The position numbers were made by a program, and so were the translations under genes. Positions 34,635 through 43,242 of a DNA stretch of 64,000 nt are shown one piece after another. This DNA is from Cronobacter condimenti 1330 (GTDB taxonomy: Bacteria > Pseudomonadota > Gammaproteobacteria > Enterobacterales > Enterobacteriaceae), in contig NZ_CP012264.1 of NCBI RefSeq assembly GCF_001277255.1, positions 1,240,001 to 1,304,000 on the forward strand, given 5' to 3'. A model generated the notes under the pieces. That model saw only the letters and a list, made by a program, of their open reading frames with translations. It was not told the DNA's origin and did no database searches. Position 1 is the first letter of the stretch, and each line of letters opens with the position of its first letter.

Positions 34635-37217
34635 TTAGCCCACAACCAGGTTAAGCAGTTTACCCGGTACGTAAATCACTTTACGCACGGTCACGCCGGC
34701 GAGGTATTTCGCCACCAGATGTTCCTGAGCGGCGCGCTCGCGCACCTGATCTTCGGTCGCGTCAGCCGCTACGGTGATTTTACCGCGCACTTTACCGTTG
34801 ACCTGAACAACAACGAGCGTGGTGTCTTCCACCATCGCGCTGTCGTCAGCCTGCGGCCACGGCGCGTTGTCGATATCGCCTTCGCCTTTCAGCTCCTGCC
34901 ACAGCGTAAAGCTTACGTGCGGCGTAAACGGGTTCAGCATACGCACAACCGCCAGCAGTGCTTCACGCATCAATGCGCGATCCTGCTCGCCATCCTGCGG
35001 CGCTTTCGCCAGTTTATTCATGAGCTCCATGATAGCGGCGATGGCGGTGTTAAAAGTCTGACGGCGGCCGATATCATCGGATACTTTCGCGATGGTTTTA
35101 TGAACGTCGCGACGCAGCGCTTTCTGGTCTTCATTCAGCGCATCCACATTCAGCGCCGGCGCGTCGCCGAGCGAAGTGTGCTCATACACCAGACGCCAGA
35201 CGCGTTTCAGGAAGCGGTTTGCGCCTTCCACGCCGGATTCCTGCCATTCGAGCGTCATATCCGCAGGCGAGGCGAACATCATGAACAGACGCACGGTGTC
35301 GGCGCCGTAACGCTCCACCATCTCCTGCGGGTCGATGCCGTTGTTTTTAGACTTCGACATCTTGCTCATGCCGGTGTACACCAGCTCGTGGCCCGCGGCA
35401 TCGTTCGCTTTCACGATACGGCCTTTTTCGTCGCGCTCGATAATCGCGTCTTTCGGGGAAACCCAGTTACGCTCGCCGTTCACGCCCACATAATAGAAAG
35501 CGTCAGCCAGCACCATTCCCTGACACAGCAGCTGTTTCGCCGGCTCATCGGAATTCACCATGCCCGCATCGCGCATCAGCTTGTGGAAGAAGCGGAAGTA
35601 GAGCAGGTGCATAATGGCGTGTTCGATACCGCCGATATAAATATCGACCGGCAGCCAGTAGTTGGCGGCCTTTTCGTCCAGCATGCCTTCTTTGTACTGC
35701 GGGCAGGTGTAGCGCGCGTAGTACCAGGAGGACTCCATAAAGGTGTCGAAGGTGTCGGTTTCTCGCAGTGCCGGCTGGCCGTTAACGGTGGTTTTCGCCC
35801 ACTCCGGGTCGGCTTTGATCGGGCTGGTGATGCCGTCCATAACCACATCTTCCGGCAGGATAACCGGCAGTTGATCGGCCGGTGTTGGCATCACGGTGCC
35901 GTCTTCCAGCGTCACCATCGGGATAGGTGCACCCCAGTAACGCTGACGGGATACGCCCCAGTCGCGCAGACGGTAGTTAACTTTACGCTCGCCCACGCCT
36001 TTCGCGGCGAGTTTATCAGCAATCGCGTTAAAGCCTGCTTCAAAGTCGAGACCGTCGAACTCACCGGAGTTAAACAGCACGCCTTTTTCAGTAAGCGCCT
36101 GCTCGCTCAGATCCGGCGCGGTGCCTTCAGCGGTCAGGATAACGGGTTTAATTGGCAGGCTATATTTTGTGGCGAACTCATAGTCGCGCTGGTCGTGACC
36201 CGGCACCGCCATGACCGCGCCAGTGCCGTATTCCATCAGCACAAAGTTCGCGGCCCACACCGGGATGGCTTCGCCGGTGAGCGGGTGAATGGCTTTAATA
36301 CCGGTGTCGATGCCTTTTTTCTCCATCGTCGCCATATCGGCTTCCGCAACTTTGGTGTTACGGCATTCTGCGATGAAGTCGCCCAGCGCCGGGTTCGCGG
36401 CCGCGGCAGCCTGCGCCAGCGGATGACCTGCGGCAACGGCCAGATACGTTACACCCATGAAGGTGTCAGGACGCGTGGTATAAACCGTCAGTTTCTCATC
36501 ACTGTTCTGGACGTCAAAGGTGATTTCTACGCCTTCGGAGCGGCCAATCCAGTTGCGCTGCATGGTTTTAACGGTGTCAGGCCAGTGGTCGAGCTTATCC
36601 AGATCGTTTAACAGCTCGTCGGCATAAGCGGTGATTTTGATAAACCACTGCGGGATCTCTTTACGCTCGACTTTGGTATCGCAGCGCCAGCAGCAGCCAT
36701 CAATGACCTGCTCGTTTGCAAGAACCGTCTGGTCGTTCGGACACCAGTTCACCGCGGAGGTTTTCTTATACACCAGGCCTTTTTTATAGAGCTCAGTGAA
36801 GAACTGCTGCTCCCAGCGGTAATATTCCGGCGTACAGGTCGCCAGCTCGCGGCTCCAGTCGTAGCCGAAGCCCAGCATTTTGAGCTGGTTCTTCATGTAG
36901 TTAATGTTGTCGTACGTCCACGGCGCCGGTGCGGTATTGTTTTTTACCGCCGCCCCTTCGGCTGGCAGGCCGAATGCATCCCAGCCGATAGGCTGCAGGA
37001 CGTTCTTGCCAAGCATACGCTGATAGCGCGCGATCACGTCGCCGATGGTGTAGTTACGAACATGGCCCATGTGTAGTCGGCCAGAAGGATAGGGAAGCAT
37101 CGACAGGCAGTAATACTTCTCTTTGCTCTCGTCTTCGGTCACTTCAAATGTGCGCTTCTCTTCCCAGTGAAGCTGTACTTTGGATTCTATCTCTTCCGGG
37201 CGATATTGCTCTTGCAT
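34635..37217 (-). CDS. leuS: Leucyl-tRNA synthetase LeuS
   Basis: Class Ia aminoacyl-tRNA synthetase charging tRNA-Leu. It has 860 residues from ATG 37217, identical in length to E. coli. HIGH-type motif PSGRLHMGH is near 42-50, the CP1 editing domain lies in the middle (TTRPDTFMG, with the GHDQRDYEF editing residues), KMSKS near 619-623, and a C-terminal VNGKVRGKI domain. First gene of the leuS-lptE-holA-nadD-cobC series; divergent from ybeL. The extension to 37292 is leader. Confidence 0.98.
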   Translation of the reverse strand: MQEQYRPEEIESKVQLHWEEKRTFEVTEDESKEKYYCLSMLPYPSGRLHMGHVRNYTIGDVIARYQRMLGKNVLQPIGWDAFGLPAEGAAVKNNTAPAPWTYDNINYMKNQLKMLGFGYDWSRELATCTPEYYRWEQQFFTELYKKGLVYKKTSAVNWCPNDQTVLANEQVIDGCCWRCDTKVERKEIPQWFIKITAYADELLNDLDKLDHWPDTVKTMQRNWIGRSEGVEITFDVQNSDEKLTVYTTRPDTFMGVTYLAVAAGHPLAQAAAAANPALGDFIAECRNTKVAEADMATMEKKGIDTGIKAIHPLTGEAIPVWAANFVLMEYGTGAVMAVPGHDQRDYEFATKYSLPIKPVILTAEGTAPDLSEQALTEKGVLFNSGEFDGLDFEAGFNAIADKLAAKGVGERKVNYRLRDWGVSRQRYWGAPIPMVTLEDGTVMPTPADQLPVILPEDVVMDGITSPIKADPEWAKTTVNGQPALRETDTFDTFMESSWYYARYTCPQYKEGMLDEKAANYWLPVDIYIGGIEHAIMHLLYFRFFHKLMRDAGMVNSDEPAKQLLCQGMVLADAFYYVGVNGERNWVSPKDAIIERDEKGRIVKANDAAGHELVYTGMSKMSKSKNNGIDPQEMVERYGADTVRLFMMFASPADMTLEWQESGVEGANRFLKRVWRLVYEHTSLGDAPALNVDALNEDQKALRRDVHKTIAKVSDDIGRRQTFNTAIAAIMELMNKLAKAPQDGEQDRALMREALLAVVRMLNPFTPHVSFTLWQELKGEGDIDNAPWPQADDSAMVEDTTLVVVQVNGKVRGKITVAADATEDQVRERAAQEHLVAKYLAGVTVRKVIYVPGKLLNLVVG

Positions 37218-37444
37218 GGCAGCCAGTAGTCCTGTTTTCAATACAGCTACAAATGTAGCTTTAACGTGTGTTATTTCAGATCCGCATAGCATAGCCGATT
37301 CGTCCGCTGCACAACAGCCTTTCAGCGGAGGCGGCGAGAATAAGGAAAAGCGGGATTTTGTTGCGGCTGTGCGCGGTCAGACAAAGCGCTGCGGGATTAA
37401 CGTCTACAATAAGAAGAGGTTACTCATCCAGGAGGAGAAAGGCG

Positions 37445-37927
37445 ATGAACAAGGTTGCGCAATACTACCGTGAACTGGTGGCCTCGCTCACCGAACGCTT
37501 ACGCAACGGCGAGCGCGATATCGACGCGCTGGTGGAAAGCGCCCGGTTGCAAATCGCCCGTACTGGCGAACTGACGCGCACGGAAGAGGAAGAAGTGACC
37601 CGCGCGGTGCGGCGCGATCTTGAAGAGTTCGCCCGCAGCTACGGCGAAAGCCAGGACTATCTGACCGACAGTGTGTTTTTGCGCGTCATTAAAGAAAGCG
37701 TCTGGCAGGAGCTTGCGGACATTACCGATAAAACCCAGCTGGAGTGGCGTGAAGTTTTCCAGGATCTCAACCACCACGGCGTGTACCACAGCGGTGAAGT
37801 GGTGGGGCTTGGCAATCTGGTCTGTGAAAACTGTCACCATCACCTCGCGTTTTATACCCCGGAGGTGCTGCCGGTCTGCCCGAAATGTGGTCATAACCAG
37901 TTCCAGCGTCGGCCCTTTGAGCCCTGA
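37445..37927 (+). CDS. ybeL: DUF1451 zinc-ribbon protein YbeL
   Basis: 160-residue protein of unknown function. The first two thirds are highly charged and likely helical/coiled (about 1-90). The C-terminus holds a rubredoxin-like zinc ribbon with CENC (about 129-132) and CPKC (about 149-152). Very close to E. coli YbeL; ATG 37445 has AGGAGGAGAAAGG upstream. Divergent from leuS. Confidence 0.95.
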   Translation: MNKVAQYYRELVASLTERLRNGERDIDALVESARLQIARTGELTRTEEEEVTRAVRRDLEEFARSYGESQDYLTDSVFLRVIKESVWQELADITDKTQLEWREVFQDLNHHGVYHSGEVVGLGNLVCENCHHHLAFYTPEVLPVCPKCGHNQFQRRPFEP

Positions 37928-37934
37928 TTAAGGC

Positions 37935-37956
37935 CGCCCTTTTGCAGGGCGCGTTT
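37935..37956 (+). terminator. Possible terminator of ybeL
   Basis: CGCCCT and AGGGCG stem with a short loop, then GTTTTC. The T run is short, so termination may be weak. Confidence 0.4.
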
Positions 37957-38149
37957 TCACGCGCTCTGCCCTGGCTTCTCTTGTTTGTATCCCGCCGATT
38001 ACGTTTCCTTAAGCGCGATTTTTAGCACGCGACCAGCGTTGCGCCCGCTTGTGGCGTTCACTCTGCTGTCCTTTGTCGGGCCGATTGTGTTGATTTACCG
38101 TCCAGTTATACTTTCCCTCTGATTTTATTGGGAAATAATTGAGGGAACA

Positions 38150-39634
38150 GTGAATAAAGCAGGCTGGCTGGCGGGAGCAATGTTGATATTAACCGCCTGC
38201 AACGATCAGGGCGCGTGGGAAAACAGCGACTATCTCATCAAAACCATCACCGTCGATTATGACAATCCTCCTCAGGAAGATCCGACAAAAGAAGATGTCC
38301 GTCCGGTTTTTCAGGCAGCCATTACCGAAGAAATAAAAACGCTGAAAGAGAAGCGCTATGTGCATCTGAGTGATGACACGCTGACGTGGTATCAGGATAC
38401 CCGGCCAAACGTGGAAAAAATTACTCAGCGCCGGGTAAAAATCAACGGCGTCTGGCAGACGCTGAGGCGTGATGCGATGGGGGATAAGGTTCGGGTCGTT
38501 TCAGATAAGAGCGGCATGTGCGGCTTTTATTACTGTACTGTCACGATGGAACTGGTGCCTGCCCGCACCGATCCTGAACGACTGGCGCGCATGAAGGCAC
38601 AGTTTAAGGACACGGAGCAACAGCGCACGGCACTGGCTCAGCGCCAGCATGAGCAGGTTAAGGACGCGTTGCAGCACCCGCCAGCGGGTTTTCTGATTAA
38701 CCTCAATAATGAAAACCAGGTTGTGCTGCCCGACTCCCTTATTCAAAGTCTGCAACGCTGGCAGTCCGGGATTTATACCCGTCGTATCGGCAAGCTCAAC
38801 ATCAACTGGCAAAACGCGCAGGATGAAATTTATTCCTTTTCTACCCCAACCCAAACGCTGACTGGAGAGTTTATTATCGCGCCAGGCGAACAAGGAGATA
38901 TTGAGTTTCAAAGCTGGCTATCGTTGCAGGAGCGGGTGATTTACACCTCGCCGCGCGGCGCGATTTATTATAATTCGCAGGGGCAAGCGGAGACGCTTTA
39001 TTACCGCTACGACGAAGCGGCAAAACGCTATGTTATCGGCATCGCTAACAGCGATTCGTTTTCCGAGATTATTACTGCGTATTCAATGCTGCGCACGATG
39101 GACCCCGAATTCCGTACCCAAAACGTCATCAGGATGGATGACCTTGCGTTATCGCAGACGGCTCTGGAAGCGCGACTCGGTGAGAAGGCCAGCGATCTCT
39201 TTGACCTTGCGCAGTCTCATCAGCTTATTCTCGACACAATAAATACCCTGCTGGCAGATGCAGCCCGGGGTGAGAAAGCCGCGCGTCAGGTACACCGTGT
39301 CCCCGCACAGCTTGCAGAGGGCAGAACCGCGGATTTTGCAAAAATGGTTATCCACCATGGCACGCTGCGCGATGTGGCGGCGAAAACCGAGGCGGAATAT
39401 CCAGGCGGCCAGTGGCATCAGGAAACTTATATCTATCGGCAAAACGCTATCTCTGATGGCGCGTATAGCTTTTTCCTTGAAAAGGGCGGGTTGGTGTATG
39501 AGTTTTATGTGGATAACAACGACTATTCGCAGGCGGAACGCATGCTGTATTTGTCCGTATTAAGGACACTGGACGCCACGGCTATTCATACGCTGCCTGC
39601 GGCAAAACACGCGATGCTTGTGGTGACAGATTAA
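38150..39634 (+). CDS. Putative outer-membrane lipoprotein of unknown function
   Basis: 494 residues from GTG 38150, with GAGGGA 6 nt upstream. Signal peptide ends in lipobox LTAC with C17; N at +2 does not retain it in the inner membrane, so the outer membrane is likely. Two cysteines at 124 and 129 (MCGFYYC) could form a disulfide. Residues about 142-175 are charged, glutamine-rich and probably coiled. The rest is mixed alpha/beta without a motif I recognise. A single gene with no operon partners, occupying the ybeL-gltL interval where E. coli carries the ybeQ/R/T/U, djlB/C, hscC and rihA genes. Codon use is similar to its neighbours but somewhat more A+T-rich. Confidence 0.85.
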   Translation: MNKAGWLAGAMLILTACNDQGAWENSDYLIKTITVDYDNPPQEDPTKEDVRPVFQAAITEEIKTLKEKRYVHLSDDTLTWYQDTRPNVEKITQRRVKINGVWQTLRRDAMGDKVRVVSDKSGMCGFYYCTVTMELVPARTDPERLARMKAQFKDTEQQRTALAQRQHEQVKDALQHPPAGFLINLNNENQVVLPDSLIQSLQRWQSGIYTRRIGKLNINWQNAQDEIYSFSTPTQTLTGEFIIAPGEQGDIEFQSWLSLQERVIYTSPRGAIYYNSQGQAETLYYRYDEAAKRYVIGIANSDSFSEIITAYSMLRTMDPEFRTQNVIRMDDLALSQTALEARLGEKASDLFDLAQSHQLILDTINTLLADAARGEKAARQVHRVPAQLAEGRTADFAKMVIHHGTLRDVAAKTEAEYPGGQWHQETYIYRQNAISDGAYSFFLEKGGLVYEFYVDNNDYSQAERMLYLSVLRTLDATAIHTLPAAKHAMLVVTD

Positions 39635-39646
39635 CGATAGCAGAGG

Positions 39647-39672
39647 GCCGGCATACCGCGTGGTATGCCGGC
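39647..39672. other. Perfect hairpin between convergent lipoprotein gene and gltL
   Basis: GCCGGCATACC and GGTATGCCGGC arms around a GCGT centre. It has no T run on either side, so it is not a canonical intrinsic terminator, but it may stabilise or block 3' ends of both transcripts. Confidence 0.5.
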
Positions 39673-39682
39673 AAGAAGGAGA

Positions 39683-40408
39683 TTAATGCAGGATTTTGGC
39701 GAGAAAATCTTTCGCACGTTCTGATTTGGGGTTAGCGAAAAACTCCTCTTTCGGGGAGTCTTCCACAATCTTCCCTTCGTCCATAAAGATCACGCGGTGC
39801 GCCACTTTTCGTGCAAAGCCCATCTCGTGCGTAACGACCATCATGGTCATGCCTTCCTGCGCCAGCTCTACCATGACATCCAGCACTTCATTGATCATTT
39901 CCGGGTCAAGCGCGGAGGTGGGTTCGTCAAACAGCATCGCCACCGGATCCATGCAGAGCGCACGCGCGATAGCGACACGCTGTTGCTGACCGCCGGAGAG
40001 TTGTGACGGAAATTTATTCGCATGGGCGGAAAGCCCGACGCGCTCCAGCAGTTTCAGCCCTTTTTCTCGGGCCGCCGCTTTATCGCGTTTGAGCACTTTG
40101 ACCTGTGCGAGCGTCAGGTTTTCAATAATGGATAAATGCGGGAACAGTTCGAAATGCTGGAACACCATGCCGACATGGGAGCGCAGTTGCGCCAGATTGG
40201 TTTTTTTATCATTGACGCGCGTGCCGTTTACGACAATGTCGCCCTGCTGAACAGGTTCGAGGCCGTTGACGGTTTTTATGAGCGTCGATTTGCCGGAGCC
40301 GGAGGGGCCGCACACCACCACAACTTCGCCTTTTTTTACGGCCGTGGAGCAGTCGGTAAGCACCTGAAAGTGACCATACCATTTTGAGACGTTTTTCAGG
40401 GTAATCAT
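39683..40408 (-). CDS. gltL: Glutamate/aspartate ABC transporter ATPase GltL
   Basis: ATP-binding subunit of the GltIJKL high-affinity glutamate/aspartate importer. It has 241 residues: Walker A GPSGSGKST (34-42), signature LSGGQQQRVAIARAL, Walker B MLFDEPTSALD, and the switch His in VVTHEMGFA. Its start overlaps the gltK stop by 1 nt. Confidence 0.97.
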   Translation of the reverse strand: MITLKNVSKWYGHFQVLTDCSTAVKKGEVVVVCGPSGSGKSTLIKTVNGLEPVQQGDIVVNGTRVNDKKTNLAQLRSHVGMVFQHFELFPHLSIIENLTLAQVKVLKRDKAAAREKGLKLLERVGLSAHANKFPSQLSGGQQQRVAIARALCMDPVAMLFDEPTSALDPEMINEVLDVMVELAQEGMTMMVVTHEMGFARKVAHRVIFMDEGKIVEDSPKEEFFANPKSERAKDFLAKILH

Positions 40409-41082
40409 TACACAGTCCTTTTCTTCAGCCAGCTGACCAACAGCGATGCACTTAAACTAATGACAAAGTAAACGGCGCCTGCAAACAGGATCATTTCGAC
40501 TTGCGTGCCGTCGCGCTCGCCGATGGTAGACGCGGTGCGGAAAAAGTCCGCAAGGCTCAGCACGTAAACCAGTGAGGTATCCTGGAACAGTACGATGCCC
40601 TGCGTCAGCAGCAGCGGTACCATGGCGCGAAACGCCTGCGGCAGAATAATCAGCTTCATCGATTGCCAGTGCGTCATCCCCAATGCCAGCGCGGCGCTGG
40701 ACTGGCCACGGGAGATGCTCTGAATACCGGCGCGGATAATTTCTGAATAGTACGCTGCCTCAAACATCGAGAACGCCACCATCGCCGAGATCAAACGGAT
40801 ATCGGTCTTGGGCGAAATCCCCAGTACATCCTGCAAAATCCCGGGCACAATCAGGTAGAACCACAGCAGCACCATTACCAGTGGGATCGAGCGAAACACG
40901 TTGACGTAGGCCGTGGCAAACCAGGCGACGGGCTTAAAGCTTGAGAGGCGCATCACCGCAAGCAGCGTGCCCCAGACGATACCGACGATAACGGCAGTGA
41001 CAGTGATTTTTAAGGTGATCACCAGCCCTGCCAGCAGGTAAGGCATGGAGGGAACAATCGATCCCCAGTCAAATTCGTACAT
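40408..41082 (-). CDS. gltK: Glutamate/aspartate ABC transporter permease GltK
   Basis: Inner-membrane HisMQ-type permease, 224 residues with several membrane segments. It carries the amino-acid permease EAA-like loop (GIQSISRGQSSAALALGMTHWQ, about 117-138). Start and stop each overlap the neighbouring glt genes by 1 nt, indicating translational coupling. Confidence 0.97.
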   Translation of the reverse strand: MYEFDWGSIVPSMPYLLAGLVITLKITVTAVIVGIVWGTLLAVMRLSSFKPVAWFATAYVNVFRSIPLVMVLLWFYLIVPGILQDVLGISPKTDIRLISAMVAFSMFEAAYYSEIIRAGIQSISRGQSSAALALGMTHWQSMKLIILPQAFRAMVPLLLTQGIVLFQDTSLVYVLSLADFFRTASTIGERDGTQVEMILFAGAVYFVISLSASLLVSWLKKRTV

Positions 41083-41822
41083 TATTTGCTCCCCATATTA
41101 CCCGGCAGGCGAACCTTACGTTCCACCAGATTCATCACCAGCATGATTACTGTGTTGATAAATACATAGGCGAGGGTAATAGCTGTAAACGACTCCCAGG
41201 CATGGGCGGAGTAGTCGAGAAGTTTGCCTGCCTGCGCCGCCATATCCACCAGACCGATGGTTGAGGCGATGGCTGAGTTTTTAACCAGGTTCATCATCTC
41301 AGAGGTCATGGGCGGCACAATCACACGATACGCATTTGGCAGCAGCACGTAGCGATAGGTTTGCGGCAGCGTCAGGCCCATCGCGAGGCCGGCGTTCTTC
41401 TGACCGCGCGGCAGCGACTGAATAGCGGCGCGTACCTGTTCGCAAACGCGTGCGGCGGTAAACAACCCCAGGCAAACCATTGAGGAGACGAAAAACTGCA
41501 CGTTAGGATCAAGCTCTGCTTTGAACCACATGCCCAGATCTTCCGGCAGTAATTCCGGCACGACCAGATACCAGGTAAAGAACTGAACGATAAGTGGAAC
41601 GTTGCGGAAGAGTTCGACGTAGCAGGTGCCAAGCGCGGAGAGGAAACGGTTAGGCACCGTGCGCAGGATGCCAAAAAGGGAACCGACCAGAAATGCGATT
41701 ATCCAGGCGGTTATCGACAGCGCGACGGTCACCTGGAAGCCACTCCATAGCCAGCCTAAATAGGTGGTGTTGCCGAACGGCGCATCCTGTAAAAAGATGC
41801 CCCAGTTCCAGTCTATAGACAT
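41082..41822 (-). CDS. gltJ: Glutamate/aspartate ABC transporter permease GltJ
   Basis: Second permease subunit, 246 residues. It has the loop IQSLPRGQKNAGLAMGLTLPQTYRY (about 139-163) and conserved VIVPPMTSEMMNLVKNS. It is separated from gltI by 163 bp containing the SroC-like RNA end and a terminator, so permease and ATPase are produced at lower levels than the binding protein. Confidence 0.97.
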   Translation of the reverse strand: MSIDWNWGIFLQDAPFGNTTYLGWLWSGFQVTVALSITAWIIAFLVGSLFGILRTVPNRFLSALGTCYVELFRNVPLIVQFFTWYLVVPELLPEDLGMWFKAELDPNVQFFVSSMVCLGLFTAARVCEQVRAAIQSLPRGQKNAGLAMGLTLPQTYRYVLLPNAYRVIVPPMTSEMMNLVKNSAIASTIGLVDMAAQAGKLLDYSAHAWESFTAITLAYVFINTVIMLVMNLVERKVRLPGNMGSK

Positions 41823-41833
41823 AACGTACTCCG

Positions 41834-41864
41834 AAAAAAAGGGGGGTAGCAGCGCTACCCCCTA
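41834..41864 (-). terminator. Intrinsic terminator between gltI and gltJ (SroC 3' end)
   Basis: Minus-strand GGGGGTAGC, GCT-rich centre, GCTACCCCC followed by seven T. Confidence 0.85.
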
Positions 41865-41990
41865 AGATTGATGAGAAGCCTCTTGTATTCGCGCCGGTTG
41901 GGGAACGGCCAACCGACGTATAGTCTGTCCGGGCTTCGTGTCGTCAATCGTGAGGGCAGGGTGACCCGCCCCTTAATGGTTGTAATTAGT
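41834..41990 (-). ncRNA. sroC: SroC-like small RNA from the gltI-gltJ interval
   Basis: In E. coli and Salmonella, SroC is cleaved by RNase E from the gltI 3' region, ends at the terminator before gltJ, and sponges the sRNA GcvB. Here the same interval of the glt operon has two hairpins, one near 41952-41973 (GGCGGGTCACCCTGCC on the minus strand) and a strong terminator at 41834-41864. The 5' end is approximate. Identification rests on position and architecture, not on an alignment. Confidence 0.6.
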
Positions 41991-42891
41991 TAAGCGCTTT
42001 ATCGTTAGGTTCTTTGAACAACGTTTTCATGTCGTCGGAAAGTTCGAAGTTCAGGTTAAGGTTCTTAGGCGGAATCGGGTTTTTAAACCATTTTTCAAAC
42101 CACTTCGCTGCTTCGCCAGAGGTCTGCGCCTGAGCGATGGTGTCGTCTACCAGTTTTTTAAATGACTCGTCGCCTTTACGCATCATGCAGCCATACGCTT
42201 CTTTGGATTGCGGCGTACCAACGATTTCCCAGTTATCCGGTTTTTTCGCTTTAGCGCGCTCGCCTGCCAGCAGCGCGTCATCCATCATGAACGCCACCGC
42301 GCGACCGCTTTCCAGCGTGCGGAAGGAGTCGCCGTGATCTTTCGCGCTAATGATGCGCATATCCATTTTCTTCTCGTCGTTGAGCTTGTGCAGCAGTACT
42401 TCAGACGTGGTGCCCGAGGTGACGACGACCGCTTTGCCTTTGAGATCGGCGAAATCTTTAATCGGGCCGCCTTTTTTCACCAGCAGGCGGGTGCCCACGA
42501 CGAAAATAGTGTCAGAAAACGCGGCCTGTTTCTGGCGCTCCAGGTTGTTGGTGGTGGAGCCGCATTCAAAATCGAAGGTGCCGTTTTGCAGCAGCGGGAT
42601 ACGGTTCTGCGACGTAATTGGGATCATTTTGACCTGCAGATCCGGCTTGTTGAGCTGTTTTTTCACAGCCTCAACGATAGCGTTGGAGTAATCCTGCGAA
42701 TAGCCCACTACTTTTTGCTGGTTGTCGTAATAGGAGAAAGGAACCGAGGATTCGCGGTGGCCAACGACAATAACGCCGTTCGCTTTGATTTTATCCAGCG
42801 TGCTTTGACCGCTGCTTGCGTCTTCTGCATGGGCCAGACCTGCGCTCAGACCCATTACCAGCATTGCTGCGGTCAGTTTACGTAACTGCAT
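41986..42891 (-). CDS. gltI: Glutamate/aspartate-binding protein GltI
   Basis: Periplasmic binding protein of the GltIJKL importer. It has 301 residues from ATG 42891, with AAGGAG 7 nt upstream. Signal peptide MQLRKLTAAMLVMGLSAGLAHA is followed by the type-2 periplasmic fold (VVGHRESSVPFSYYDN, TFDFECGSTTNN, AVVVTSGTTSEVLL). The 62-residue in-frame extension to 43077 is leader. GcvB represses gltI in relatives and SroC counters it. Confidence 0.97.
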   Translation of the reverse strand: MQLRKLTAAMLVMGLSAGLAHAEDASSGQSTLDKIKANGVIVVGHRESSVPFSYYDNQQKVVGYSQDYSNAIVEAVKKQLNKPDLQVKMIPITSQNRIPLLQNGTFDFECGSTTNNLERQKQAAFSDTIFVVGTRLLVKKGGPIKDFADLKGKAVVVTSGTTSEVLLHKLNDEKKMDMRIISAKDHGDSFRTLESGRAVAFMMDDALLAGERAKAKKPDNWEIVGTPQSKEAYGCMMRKGDESFKKLVDDTIAQAQTSGEAAKWFEKWFKNPIPPKNLNLNFELSDDMKTLFKEPNDKALN

Positions 42892-43088
42892 ATCCAACTC
42901 CTTTATCGCGGCGCCAGAAACGCCATTGATACCCAATTGTGAATGTGTGTTGTTATATTCCTGCCGTCCCGCCAGCAGCGTTAGTACCGTGTTGGTACCA
43001 TTTAGCCTGGCTGGATGTAAATAATTTGCTGTGAATTTGTTTATTTTTGCGAAGCGCGCCGCACCAATTAGAGGCAAAAATGCGGTGT

Positions 43089-43105
43089 TGCACTAAAGTG
43101 GTGCC
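43089..43105. promoter_or_regulatory. Putative NtrC binding site upstream of gltI
   Basis: TGCACTAAAGTGGTGCC matches the NtrC consensus TGCACCA-N3-TGGTGCA closely. A weaker second site lies about 20 bp further (GTACCGCGCTGGTGCAA, 43112-43128). gltIJKL is part of the nitrogen (Ntr) regulon in E. coli. I could not place a sigma-54 -24/-12 element with correct spacing by eye. Confidence 0.6.
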
Positions 43106-43202
43106 GCAAAAGTACCGCGCTGGTGCAACCTGCCCCATGGCAACGCCGGGTAAGGCGTTTCAGCTAAATCATTGGATTAACTAAAGCAAAGGGTGTGCCA
43201 GA

Positions 43203-43235
43203 AAAGAAAAAGGCCAGCATAGCTGACCTTTTTAG
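43203..43235 (-). terminator. Intrinsic terminator of lnt
   Basis: Minus-strand AGGTCAGC, TAT loop, GCTGGCCT, then TTTTTCTTTTC, just after the lnt stop. Confidence 0.85.
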
Positions 43236-43242
43236 CGGGAAT

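Larger units (their letters stand above)
42892..43242. other. Intergenic region gltI/lnt
   Basis: 351 bp holding the gltI leader and promoter, two NtrC-like sites and the lnt terminator. The in-frame extension of gltI to 43077 has no family resemblance. No additional gene seen. Confidence 0.6.

Noticed and set aside
34719..36611. Open frame of 630 codons opposite leuS on the plus strand
   Set aside because: It is the antisense shadow of a highly conserved, G+C-rich gene. The composition is histidine/arginine/valine-rich without a recognisable domain, and leuS is certain.
39647..39672. Intrinsic terminator between the lipoprotein gene and gltL
   Set aside because: Perfect stem but no T run on either strand, so it is listed only as a hairpin.
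43030..43130. Sigma-54 promoter for gltI
   Set aside because: Several TGGTGC/GC-like pieces occur, but none has the required 10-nt spacing between GG and GC.
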